Shown here one piece after another: positions 6,229 to 13,111 of a stretch of 13,111 nucleotides of DNA. A program made the position numbers and the translations under genes. Source of the DNA: Gammaproteobacteria bacterium (lineage in GTDB: Bacteria > Pseudomonadota > Gammaproteobacteria > Pseudomonadales > JAUIKI01); NCBI GenBank assembly GCA_030430875.1, contig JAUIKI010000014.1, positions 1 through 13,111 of the forward strand, read 5' to 3'. How positions within the stretch are numbered: position 1 is the first letter of the stretch; each line of letters starts with the position of its first letter. The notes below the pieces were generated by a model. It was not told where the DNA came from and searched no databases. It saw only the letters and a list, made by a program, of their open reading frames with translations.

Positions 6229-7962
6229 TCAATGTTTAGAAATCAATAAATTTTCCATTGCTAAATATTGCAAATCAGAACCAAAAAACATATTGAGTGC
6301 ATCTTCAGGGGAGCACACTACCGGTTCGCCACGTCGATTTAACGATGTATTTAATACAACACCTTGTCCGGTGAGAGTTTCAATATTTTTGAGTAGTGCG
6401 TAATAAGTAGGATTAGATTTTTGTTCAACAATTTGTACACGAGCTGTTCCATCGGCATGAACAACTTCAGGAATACGCGTTTTCCACTCTTCAGCGACTG
6501 TAAAAGTAATCGTCATGTATGGGGCCGGGTGATTAGTTTGGATGATTTCAGCAGCGACTGTGTCGAGCACACTCGGACAAAATGGACGCCAGCGTTCTCG
6601 AAACTTAATTTGTTCATTAATGCGATCAGCGATTCCCGCTACACTTGGGCAACCCAAAATACTGCGTCCACCTAATGCTCTAGGGCCAAATTCCATGCGA
6701 CCTTGAAACCAGGCAACTGGATGTCCTTCGGCAAGCAATTGTGCGGTTTTTTCAGCGATATTGTCAATTTTCTCAAAGCTTGGTTGTTTGGGGTGAGCTT
6801 TACAAGCCGTAATGCACTCATCAGTGGAATAATTTGGGCCCAAATACATGTGTTGTAGTGGTTCAACCGCGATGCCTTGATTAGCAATGACATAGGATGC
6901 GGCGCCGATAGCAGTGCCAGAGTCAGACGCAGCAGGCTGCACGAATAGTTCATTTACATAGGGTAGCTCTAAGATGCGTTGATTAAGTTTGACATTTAAT
7001 GCACCGCCACCAGCAAAAGCAAGTTTCCCACCATTTTCGATTAAAATATCTTTTAGATAAAATTCAATGAGCTTTAGTGAAATATCTTCATACAGTTTTT
7101 GCATGCTTGCAGCATAATGAATGTAAGGATCATCCGCAGCGTAATGTTTGCGTTTTGGCCCCAGCCATTCAATGAGTTTTTTGCTAAAGTAATGCCCTTT
7201 ACCGTTTTCTTTATAACGCCTAGTGCCAACAGTATTGATTAATTTTGTATTAACTTGAATTTCGCCATTACGGTAATCAATTAATCTGGATAAATCATAT
7301 CGCAACGGGTCACCATAAGGTGCCATTCCCATGACTTTATACTCTCCATCAAGCATTTCAAAGCCGAGGTATTCTGTTAATGCGCCATAAACACCACCGA
7401 GCGAGTCAGGGTCATAAAACTCTTTGATTTTATGAATTTTATCATTTTCCCCATAGCCAAAAAATGTGGTGGCGTACTCTCCTTTGCCATCGATACCAAG
7501 AATCGCAGTTTTCTCTTTGAAATTAGAAAGGTGATAAGCGCTACTTGCATGAGCGAGGTGATGCTCAACAGGAATAAATTTAATTCTCTCCCAATTAATG
7601 CCAAGCTGTTTGCAAAGACTTTTAACGTTATCGCGATTGCGACGAAATCGTCGATTACCATTAAAAATAGCATCTAGTGCGCGATCAGGTGCATACCAAT
7701 AGCGTTTGGCATAATGCCATCTGGCTGGTGAAGCTAAGCTAATTGGAGCATAGGGGAAGGCAATGACATCAATGTCGTTTGGAGTAATTTTTGCAAAGTC
7801 CAGGCAAAATTTCGTTGCTTCAATAGGTAGTTTGTTCTTGGCATGTTTATCACGAATGAAGCGTTCCTCTTCTGCAGCGGCAATTAATTTACCATCAACG
7901 AATATGGCTGCAGAGGCATCATGGTTTAATGCGCCTGATAAACCGAGTGTAATGAGTGCCAT
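6229..7962 (-). CDS. NodU/CmcH-family O-carbamoyltransferase, probably LPS inner core
   Basis: 577 residues, full length for the family. It is expected to transfer a carbamoyl group from carbamoyl phosphate, via carbamoyl-AMP, to a sugar hydroxyl. The N-terminal ASKHA-fold half starts LGLSGALNHDASAAIF (6-21) and EEERFIRDKHA (31-41), followed by HHLAH (134-138, metal-binding histidines in the Kae1/TobZ fold), LGIDGKGEYATTFF, YKVMGMAPYG (208-217), AGGGALNVKLN (317-327) and AASDSGTAIGAA (344-355). The C-terminal half has WFQGRMEFGPRALGGRSIL (418-436) and VLNTSLNRRGEPVVCSPEDAL (536-556). An AAGGA ribosome site at 7971-7975 lies 8 nt from ATG. It is the last gene of the kinase operon, 20 nt after the double kinase. 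The same position in P. aeruginosa is PA5005, linked to 7-O-carbamoyl heptose, so the likely target is a core heptose. Target identity is inferred from context only. Confidence 0.9.
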   Translation of the reverse strand: MALITLGLSGALNHDASAAIFVDGKLIAAAEEERFIRDKHAKNKLPIEATKFCLDFAKITPNDIDVIAFPYAPISLASPARWHYAKRYWYAPDRALDAIFNGNRRFRRNRDNVKSLCKQLGINWERIKFIPVEHHLAHASSAYHLSNFKEKTAILGIDGKGEYATTFFGYGENDKIHKIKEFYDPDSLGGVYGALTEYLGFEMLDGEYKVMGMAPYGDPLRYDLSRLIDYRNGEIQVNTKLINTVGTRRYKENGKGHYFSKKLIEWLGPKRKHYAADDPYIHYAASMQKLYEDISLKLIEFYLKDILIENGGKLAFAGGGALNVKLNQRILELPYVNELFVQPAASDSGTAIGAASYVIANQGIAVEPLQHMYLGPNYSTDECITACKAHPKQPSFEKIDNIAEKTAQLLAEGHPVAWFQGRMEFGPRALGGRSILGCPSVAGIADRINEQIKFRERWRPFCPSVLDTVAAEIIQTNHPAPYMTITFTVAEEWKTRIPEVVHADGTARVQIVEQKSNPTYYALLKNIETLTGQGVVLNTSLNRRGEPVVCSPEDALNMFFGSDLQYLAMENLLISKH

Positions 7963-7982
7963 TAGAATAATCCTTTAGTTTA

Positions 7983-9407
7983 TCAGCTTGTCTTTAAGGC
8001 TGAATGATAAAATGTGAATAATTTATCGTTATCTAACCAATTTTTTAAAAAGCGTTTCATGTCTTTTTGGTGAGCTTTGTGGAAAAACAATGGAGTGCGA
8101 TAGTTTTTCATTGCGTCCAAATCAATTAGGTAGGGTTGATTATTTTTTATAATAATGTTCGAACCTTTTAGGTCACCATGAGCAATTTTAGTGTATTGAA
8201 ACTTTTTTAATAGCGTTGCAATTTCAGTCGCCATTGTAGCTAATTGTTGCTGATTTTCAATATGCTCTTTGCTAAATTGGACAATGTCCATGCCGTCTAT
8301 AGATTCCATCATTAAGTAGGCTGTAGATCGAAAAGGTCCAAAACGTTTTTCATATATTGCCAGTGGTTTGGGTGTTTTGATGTGATAGAATTCTAATGTT
8401 AGCCCATTTTTCCATGCATGCCAGGCACGACTTGGTCGAATGGCCCGTCCTATTCCATGCAGCTTATTTTTTATGTTGTAACGTTTGATGATGAGTGTTT
8501 TTTTATCAAAAGTGACTTTGCTAACGGTTGATTGATTACCTTTTTTGAGCATTTCACCTTGCTTAATTAAGCTGTCAAGATTTGGCAATAGGTTAGATAA
8601 GTGATCAAAATTATCACGTTGGCTAATGAAAAGTTCACGCGATGTTTTTTTGCATTTAAAAGCACTGCAGTTTCTAGTCATTTTTTTCTGGTATTTTTTC
8701 AAACGCCAAATTCTTGATTTTTGAATTTTTTTACGCATCCGAACTGGTTTTTGAGGAATTTCTCGGCTTATTTGGTATGTTCTCAAGAAGTTTTGAGCGT
8801 TTTTATCATATTCAGGCGGAAATTGAGCTAAAAATAATAGAAAATTTTTAAATAAATAGCTCTGGTTTTTTATGTTGGATTCAATTGCTCCAGAATCAAT
8901 GACATATATTGAGTTCTCAGCAATAAAAAAATTATCCGGATGGATGTCTGGTTGCATGATGCCTTGGTTATGCATTTCAGCAATTTTTTTGATTGTTTCA
9001 GTGAATCTATGTTTTTTTTTCGTGTTGGTTTTTTTCTGTGATGAAAGATAAGAGAGTAAGGTTTCTCCGTTAAGAAATTCATAGATGACTATAGCTATAG
9101 AGTCGCTCAGATCAGAGCCACTCCAAAAAACTGGTGGTGTTTTGATTCCAAAGTTTTTTAAAGCATGATGTCCAGCAATTTCACGTTGATAATCACGATT
9201 TCTTTTTTGAGAGTGATAAAATAATTTTACAATAACAGTTTTATCCTGCCATTTTGCTTTGCAGACTAATCTGCGTTTTGGCAGGATTCTTAAGGCTTCG
9301 AAACAGGTGATTTTATCGAAATTTTCAGTGTTTGTTTTGATAGAAAAGGGTAGTTTAACCTGAAATTCAGATTGGAGTAGAACATCTGAGTTTTTGATAA
9401 CAGGCAT
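7983..9407 (-). CDS. Two-domain LPS-core kinase-like protein (PA5006-like)
   Basis: 474 residues holding two protein-kinase-like domains of the Kdo/WaaP type. Domain 1 (about 30-215): nucleotide Lys K61 (VIVKLF), catalytic loop QPDIHPDN (152-159, D154 and N159 present but the usual His replaced by Q152), and metal Asp D171 (YVIDSGAI). A strongly basic linker follows (about 219-259). Domain 2 (about 280-474): glycine-type loop KKGNQSTVSK, Lys K308 (LIIKRY), intact HGDLKGSN (410-417) and D429 (YLIDLDAM). Both active sites therefore keep their catalytic and metal Asp. It is probably a core-sugar kinase acting with WaaP, WapP and WapQ at the inner membrane; its substrate is not known to me. ATG 9407 is 2 nt after the stop of the WapQ-like gene, so translation is probably coupled. 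An A9 run on the coding strand encodes K130-K132. Confidence 0.85.
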   Translation of the reverse strand: MPVIKNSDVLLQSEFQVKLPFSIKTNTENFDKITCFEALRILPKRRLVCKAKWQDKTVIVKLFYHSQKRNRDYQREIAGHHALKNFGIKTPPVFWSGSDLSDSIAIVIYEFLNGETLLSYLSSQKKTNTKKKHRFTETIKKIAEMHNQGIMQPDIHPDNFFIAENSIYVIDSGAIESNIKNQSYLFKNFLLFLAQFPPEYDKNAQNFLRTYQISREIPQKPVRMRKKIQKSRIWRLKKYQKKMTRNCSAFKCKKTSRELFISQRDNFDHLSNLLPNLDSLIKQGEMLKKGNQSTVSKVTFDKKTLIIKRYNIKNKLHGIGRAIRPSRAWHAWKNGLTLEFYHIKTPKPLAIYEKRFGPFRSTAYLMMESIDGMDIVQFSKEHIENQQQLATMATEIATLLKKFQYTKIAHGDLKGSNIIIKNNQPYLIDLDAMKNYRTPLFFHKAHQKDMKRFLKNWLDNDKLFTFYHSALKTS

Positions 9408-9409
9408 GG

Positions 9410-10180
9410 CTATTTTTTTGATTTCTTTTTAGTGTATTTTTGCAGTTTTTTAGAAAAAGATTCAATTTGTTTGGAATTTTTAGCTTTAAAGTAATGGGAT
9501 AAAAAAACTTGTTGATCATCGATATTCCAAAAATCAGCATGGCGGAATAAACAGTCGATATCTCGTCGTTGGCAAAAATGTTTGAGAAGTCTTTTGCGCG
9601 ATTTTTCAAGATCAATAATGCGAATATCCCGCTTTTCATAGTGTTGATTCACCAAAATATGTTTAGGATAAAGCGCAGAATGTTGGATTTTTGCTTGATG
9701 CAGGCGATTCAGGATTTCAGCAATATGTTTGAGTAAGAAATGATGCCAATTATCAAATTCAGTTTTTGGTAGTTGACTAATCTGTTGATATAAGTTGTCC
9801 AAAGATACGTGCTCATCAAGTCCTAGCGTAATCAGTAAAGCTTCATGGTTGCTATTTTTTGTGCGTTGCCCAGCGTAGAGAGGTAACAGTGAGGGTATAT
9901 TTAAATGATGGTATTGTTTTAGATAACCAAATTCAACTGCAGTGGTTGGTTTTCCTTGGAATGGATGACTAATTGTGCGACGTTGGTGGTTTTCTTGGTG
10001 TTTAATGTAAATTGATTGGTTAGAATTTGGTAGCATGAGTTTACCGACATAGCTTTCACCTCCACGACCAACATTAGGTGGTTCAATTGGCTGTAAATCC
10101 AGAGACCAAATTGTTTCAAAGTCAAATAGGCTGAGTTCATGTAGTTTTGATTTCCAATCATTGTGCCAATATTCTTTCAT
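9410..10180 (-). CDS. wapQ: WapQ/InaA-like kinase-fold protein lacking the catalytic Asp
   Basis: 256 residues of the LPS kinase (Kdo/WaaP/InaA) fold. Seen in order: glycine loop GRGGESYVG (38-46), candidate nucleotide Lys K60 (IYIKH), a hinge around ALLITLGLDEHVSL (114-127), catalytic-loop equivalent HSALYPKHILV (167-177), and metal Asp D190 (RIIDLEKSR). Aligned on HRDFYLCHFLL of the WaaP in this window, the catalytic Asp is replaced by A169, while H174 and D190 stay. I recall HxxxYxKH loops in Pseudomonas InaA/WapQ proteins, so this may be a family trait. Sequence outside the core matches the PA5007 slot in length and order. The start overlaps the wapP stop in ATGA form. It ends in a Lys-rich tail (KYTKKKSKK). 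Either a kinase with a shifted mechanism or a pseudokinase partner; the symbol is assigned mainly by position. Confidence 0.75.
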   Translation of the reverse strand: MKEYWHNDWKSKLHELSLFDFETIWSLDLQPIEPPNVGRGGESYVGKLMLPNSNQSIYIKHQENHQRRTISHPFQGKPTTAVEFGYLKQYHHLNIPSLLPLYAGQRTKNSNHEALLITLGLDEHVSLDNLYQQISQLPKTEFDNWHHFLLKHIAEILNRLHQAKIQHSALYPKHILVNQHYEKRDIRIIDLEKSRKRLLKHFCQRRDIDCLFRHADFWNIDDQQVFLSHYFKAKNSKQIESFSKKLQKYTKKKSKK

Positions 10181-10938
10181 TTTTTTCTTCCATCAAAAAA
10201 GCTAATAATTTGTCGAATCATTTTTTTGTCATGTGGTGATAATTTGCTGCGATTTTGATAATAAAGGAAAAATCGTAGGCGCTGTGATCTAGACATGGTT
10301 TGGCTAGCAACTTTATCTAAACACGCTATGTCTTTAATAATACCACGATTTAGTAGAAGGCCATATTTGCGTTTTCCCAGAGGGCAATCGATGAAGAAAA
10401 TCTTTGGTTTTTGTGGGTGTTTGTCTTGAACGTTGACTAAAATATTACGCCATTTTAGGTCATTGTGAACAAAGCGTTGTTGGTGCAGAGCTTGAGTGTA
10501 TTCAGCAATTTGTTTGAGCGTTTTATCCAGTAAAGCGTGGTTTTTGAGTATCTGCTGTTTTGTGTTTGAAATATTACTTAAATTCCAGCTATTGTTGATT
10601 TCTTTAGTAATTAACACGCCATTTTTGAAAAAACCAAATTTTCTCACTTCACCAAAAGCAACTATGTCTGGTGTGGGGATGCCACTCGATTGAAAAAAAA
10701 ATAAATTTTCCCATTCAAGTTTGATGCGACTTTTCCCAAACCACTTTCTTAGTCCTTTTCCAGCTTGATGATAGATCTTAATGTAGTAGTTATCAGCGCC
10801 TATGCGGCATTTCTTTAAATAGCTAATTGGTGATTGAGAGATTATTTCTCCAGGGAGATTGATAGCAGCTGTTATATTGATTGATTGATAAGCTATTTCA
10901 GAATGCTGATAGTCTAATGAGAATTTCCATATGCTCAT
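10177..10938 (-). CDS. wapP: WapP-like LPS core kinase
   Basis: 253 residues, near the size of P. aeruginosa WapP (PA5008, from memory about 244). It is expected to phosphorylate a heptose of the inner core (Hep II in Pseudomonas), using ATP at the cytoplasmic membrane. Visible kinase elements: K54 in YYIKIYHQ, E75 or E77 in IKLEWENLFFF as the helix-C Glu, catalytic loop HNDLKWRNILV (158-168, D160 and N165), and metal Asp D184 in FFIDCP. All key residues are present, so it should be active. The ATG overlaps the waaP stop by ATGA (10938-10935), and its own stop overlaps the wapQ start the same way, so the three are translationally linked. A T9 run on the coding strand (A9 at 10693-10701 on +) encodes the FFF at 80-82. 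Confidence 0.82.
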   Translation of the reverse strand: MSIWKFSLDYQHSEIAYQSINITAAINLPGEIISQSPISYLKKCRIGADNYYIKIYHQAGKGLRKWFGKSRIKLEWENLFFFQSSGIPTPDIVAFGEVRKFGFFKNGVLITKEINNSWNLSNISNTKQQILKNHALLDKTLKQIAEYTQALHQQRFVHNDLKWRNILVNVQDKHPQKPKIFFIDCPLGKRKYGLLLNRGIIKDIACLDKVASQTMSRSQRLRFFLYYQNRSKLSPHDKKMIRQIISFFDGRKK

Positions 10939-11759
10939 GATGCGCTAGTCACTAATTTTGGTTGTCTTTGGTGCATTTTAAGGTATAAACCAATTGCTTT
11001 TTTCTCGATTTGTTTCCAGAATTGTACATTTTTTCGAAGTTCATATCTTAATCCAAATGCTGAATATTTTTTTATGAACCGCAAGAAATCACGTTTTGTT
11101 AATCCGATATCAAGTGCAGAAAAGTATAGGCTGCTTAGGTCTTTGATCAACCATCGCTTAGGTGATTTTTTTAGTAATAAAGTTCGGTGCAAGTCAATTA
11201 GGGAAAGTTTAACAGCTCCATGAGCTAAACTTTTTTTATCCAATAAAAAGTGACAAAGATAGAAGTCACGATGGATGACTCCGTGCTTATGCATTAATTG
11301 ACTAATAGAGGCTATTTTATCAATCAGCTGATTTTTCAATGACGGTGCAGGTTTTTCAGTTGGCCAGTGCATGCAAAAGTCTTCAAGACTTACTGTGTTA
11401 ACAAGTGCTTTGGTAATAATAAATGAATTTAAATTAGCTGGATTGTTTCCTGTGAGACCAAAGCCCACACACTCAGGGCAATCAATATCGATCGCTTGTA
11501 GCTTTTTGATAGCAAACCATTCGTTTTTTGCGCTTAAAATAGGTAGTCTTCCCGAAACAATATTTTTAAGAATTTCTGTCCAGCCAACACCACGATGATT
11601 TTTCGCAAAGTAGTATTGATTGTGCACCATAAACTCAACTGTGCGGCGATTAGCAACTTCGCGATAGATTTTGCCAGGAAGCCCTGCAACCAGAAAAAAA
11701 GGATCTTGATTTTTCCAATATGATGCAAGTGGTTCAGAGAGAGATAATATGGTTTTCAT
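10935..11759 (-). CDS. waaP: Lipopolysaccharide core heptose(I) kinase WaaP (RfaP)
   Basis: WaaP adds phosphate to O-4 of the first inner-core heptose, which stabilises the outer membrane through divalent cation bridges and is essential in P. aeruginosa. The 274 residues match the family (about 265). Diagnostic stretches are FFLVAGLPGKIYREVANRRT (21-40), FAKNHRGVGWTEILKN (51-66, nucleotide K53), LPILSAKNEWFAI (72-84), SLEDFCMHW (124-132), catalytic loop HRDFYLCHFLL (163-173, D165, corresponding to the Asp162 shown important in E. coli), LSLIDLHR (186-192, D189), and KRWLIKDLSSLYFSA (201-215). It is the first gene of the operon. Upstream is a divergent control region rather than waaG, as would be seen in Pseudomonas. 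The ATG 11759 start leaves a short 5' leader from the proposed promoter and has no strong ribosome site. Confidence 0.95.
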   Translation of the reverse strand: MKTILSLSEPLASYWKNQDPFFLVAGLPGKIYREVANRRTVEFMVHNQYYFAKNHRGVGWTEILKNIVSGRLPILSAKNEWFAIKKLQAIDIDCPECVGFGLTGNNPANLNSFIITKALVNTVSLEDFCMHWPTEKPAPSLKNQLIDKIASISQLMHKHGVIHRDFYLCHFLLDKKSLAHGAVKLSLIDLHRTLLLKKSPKRWLIKDLSSLYFSALDIGLTKRDFLRFIKKYSAFGLRYELRKNVQFWKQIEKKAIGLYLKMHQRQPKLVTSAS

Positions 11760-11792
11760 TATTGTATTTGATAGAGCTGATTCTTATGGTTT

Positions 11793-11821
11793 ACATTAGT
11801 ATTCTAAACAACTTGATACAA
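11793..11821 (-). promoter_or_regulatory. Candidate promoter of the waaP operon
   Basis: On the - strand TTGTAT (11821-11816) is followed after 17 nt by TAATGT (11798-11793), which would start transcription roughly 25-30 nt before the waaP ATG. The -10 box is poor (3 of 6). The case rests mainly on the -35 element lying in the inverted repeat shared with the opposite promoter. Confidence 0.3.
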
Positions 11822-11893
11822 TAAGTTGTATGTTTTCTTGCTTTTTGTAGTTTATGGTGAGATAAGTCGAATTCACTGTCCTTATTGTATCAA
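11813..11893. repeat. Perfect 13-bp inverted repeat in the divergent promoter region
   Basis: TTGATACAATAAG at 11813-11825 and its exact reverse complement CTTATTGTATCAA at 11881-11893 are separated by 55 bp. Each arm puts TTGTAT facing outward, where the -35 of waaP (left) and of the gene at 11939 (right) would fall. A further TTGTAT at 11826-11831 forms a compact palindrome with the left arm, ATACAA-taag-TTGTAT (11816-11831), shaped like a dimeric regulator site. I cannot name the regulator. Confidence 0.7.
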
Positions 11894-11912
11894 AATGTAC
11901 CATTAATACTAT
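11885..11912 (+). promoter_or_regulatory. Candidate promoter of the HCCA-isomerase-like gene
   Basis: TTGTAT (11885-11890), a 16-nt spacer and TACTAT (11907-11912, 4 of 6 to TATAAT) form a plausible sigma-70 promoter. Transcription would begin around 11919, about 20 nt before the ATG. It overlaps the right arm of the inverted repeat, so a factor binding there could control both directions. Confidence 0.4.
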
Positions 11913-11928
11913 ATTTTAAGAAAGCATC

Positions 11929-11933
11929 AGGAG
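11929..11933 (+). promoter_or_regulatory. Strong ribosome binding site (AGGAG)
   Basis: AGGAG at 11929-11933 ends 5 nt before ATG 11939 and fixes the start of the last gene. It is the clearest Shine-Dalgarno site in the window. Confidence 0.8.
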
Positions 11934-11938
11934 TGGTT

Positions 11939-13111
11939 ATGAAATGTATTCAGCCAATTTTTTCTCAGTTATACACTGGATCAACATGGCAATGGTTGAA
12001 AGAAAAAAAGTCAACGTTGACAGCAAGTCTGTCCAAAGATGTTGAGCAGATTGCTTATTATTTCACAGTAGATGACCCCTATGCCTACCTGAGTTTGCAA
12101 CTTCTCCCTTCTTTTTTCAGACATTATGGCATTAAATGGATGCCATACATTTTGCCGCATAAAGACATTAAACAAGATCTTGAATTATTGCAGCAATCAC
12201 ATTTTCTACATGATGCTCAATCTTTAGCAGATTATTATGGTCTCGAATCGTTACCTGAAAATAGAACCTTGCCTGAATCAACAAAGATTCAGCTTGAAAA
12301 AACATTGCTTTCAATAGCTAACCAAGAGAATTTTGCGACAGAAGCATTGGGTATGTTAAAAGCAGCTTGGGAGAAGCCTGAAATTGATGTGAACTCTGAA
12401 ATTCAGCAAACACAACAACACCAAGCTGAATTAATAAGCAATGATAATACGTTAAAGAAACAAGGGCATTATGCGAGTAGCATGCTGTATTTTCGAGGTG
12501 AATGGTATTCTGTACCTGATCGATTGCAGCATTTGGCAAAAAAAATGTCGAAATTGAAGAATCAACCTGTGTGGTCGTTTCCAAAGCATGCTGTAAATCG
12601 GATAAAAATGCCAACATTGCTTTCTCCTGCTAATCAATCAATGCAGTTTTTTTTCTCATTTCGTAGCCCTTATTCATATCTTGCGCTGCAGCGAATATTT
12701 ACATTAACAGAAAAATATGGCATTAAATTAGATATGAAGCCAATTTTGCCAATGGTGATGAGGGGTGTTCCTGTTTCGCGGGCTAAACGTTTTTATATTT
12801 TACGAGATGCTAAACGTGAGGCGATTCGCTTGAATATCCCTTTTGGGAAAATTTGTGATCCTTTGGGCGTGGGAATAGAAAACTGTATGCGAGGTTTTTT
12901 TTCTGCAATAAAAATCAACAAAGAGAAGTCTTATGTGTTGTCTATAATGCAAGGAATTTGGAGTGAGGGAAAAAATGTTGCAAAAATAGATGTGCTGCGA
13001 TCTTTAGTTGAACGTTCTGGGATTGATTGGCATGAGATATATGCGAATTGGCATGATGATCAATGGCAATCAATTATTGAGAAAAATCGCCAAGATCTGA
13101 CAGCTCTAGGT
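11939..13111 (+). CDS. Two-domain DsbA-like / 2-hydroxychromene-2-carboxylate isomerase-like protein, 3' end outside window
   Basis: The frame is open from ATG 11939 to the window edge, giving 391 residues and no stop. Two copies of a thioredoxin-fold DSBA/HCCA-isomerase domain are visible. Copy 1 (about 37-205) begins YYFTVDDPYAYLSLQLLP, with YGIKWMPYILP soon after. Copy 2 (about 235 onward) begins FFFSFRSPYSYLALQRIF, with YGIKLDMKPILP. In HCCA isomerases the Ser of the SPY motif activates glutathione. Copy 2 keeps it (S243), while copy 1 has D46 at that place. Copy 1 ends GHYASSMLYFRGEWYSVPDRL (177-197), where the family usually has a GVPxF cis-proline segment, so copy 1 looks catalytically worn. 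There is no CxxC, so it is not a disulfide oxidase, and no signal peptide. It is probably a cytoplasmic glutathione-dependent isomerase or transferase of unknown substrate. Divergent from waaP, with its own promoter and AGGAG site. Confidence 0.8.
   Translation, partial: MKCIQPIFSQLYTGSTWQWLKEKKSTLTASLSKDVEQIAYYFTVDDPYAYLSLQLLPSFFRHYGIKWMPYILPHKDIKQDLELLQQSHFLHDAQSLADYYGLESLPENRTLPESTKIQLEKTLLSIANQENFATEALGMLKAAWEKPEIDVNSEIQQTQQHQAELISNDNTLKKQGHYASSMLYFRGEWYSVPDRLQHLAKKMSKLKNQPVWSFPKHAVNRIKMPTLLSPANQSMQFFFSFRSPYSYLALQRIFTLTEKYGIKLDMKPILPMVMRGVPVSRAKRFYILRDAKREAIRLNIPFGKICDPLGVGIENCMRGFFSAIKINKEKSYVLSIMQGIWSEGKNVAKIDVLRSLVERSGIDWHEIYANWHDDQWQSIIEKNRQDLTALG

Noticed and set aside
11939..13111. 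DsbA-type disulfide oxidase
   Set aside because: No CxxC motif in either copy and no signal peptide; the SPY motif points to the HCCA isomerase branch.
1..13111. CRISPR array, phage defence island, integrase or insertion sequence
   Set aside because: No spaced identical repeats, no transposase or recombinase motifs and no terminal inverted repeats with target duplications were seen on either strand.

Overview
The window looks like a chromosomal segment of an AT-rich gammaproteobacterium. I cannot name the genus from sequence alone. The main argument is a block of lipopolysaccharide (LPS) inner-core genes whose order and gene sizes match, from memory, the Pseudomonas aeruginosa run PA5009-PA5005 (waaP, wapP, wapQ, a double kinase, a carbamoyltransferase). 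The A/T-rich codon choice and homopolymer runs are unlike Pseudomonas itself. Only the first gene (ilvD 3' part) and the last gene (a two-domain DsbA/HCCA-isomerase-like protein, cut at 13111) are on the + strand. Every other well-supported gene is on the - strand.

Layout from left to right. (1) 1-941: the C-terminal half of dihydroxy-acid dehydratase, for branched-chain amino acid synthesis. (2) 942-1262: a convergent gap with one broken-looking + strand ORF and one very small - strand ORF. (3) 1263-4841, - strand: two paralogous exported proteins. The larger is a PQQ-like beta-propeller fused to a C-terminal domain; the smaller is that C-terminal domain alone with its own signal peptide. 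The gap between them holds a degenerate 14-bp tandem repeat and a small overlapping ORF. (4) 4990-6156: argE, arginine biosynthesis. (5) 6229-11759, - strand: the LPS-core cassette, transcribed waaP -> wapP -> wapQ -> double kinase -> carbamoyltransferase. It has two ATGA overlaps and gaps of 2 and 20 nt, so it is almost certainly one operon. (6) 11760-11938: a divergent control region with a perfect 13-bp inverted repeat that puts the same TTGTAT element in the -35 position of both outward promoters. (7) 11939-13111: the HCCA-isomerase-like gene, with a strong ribosome binding site.

How the genes work together. The five cassette products are expected to act at the cytoplasmic face of the inner membrane. 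The kinases phosphorylate inner-core heptoses and the last enzyme carbamoylates a core sugar before the LPS is exported. One of the four kinase-fold proteins (WapQ-like) lacks the catalytic Asp. The two exported propeller proteins are predicted periplasmic or secreted and have no assignable function. ilvD and argE are housekeeping genes.

I see no CRISPR array, transposase, integrase, tRNA or rRNA. The least explained part is the pair of exported paralogs with their intergenic repeat.
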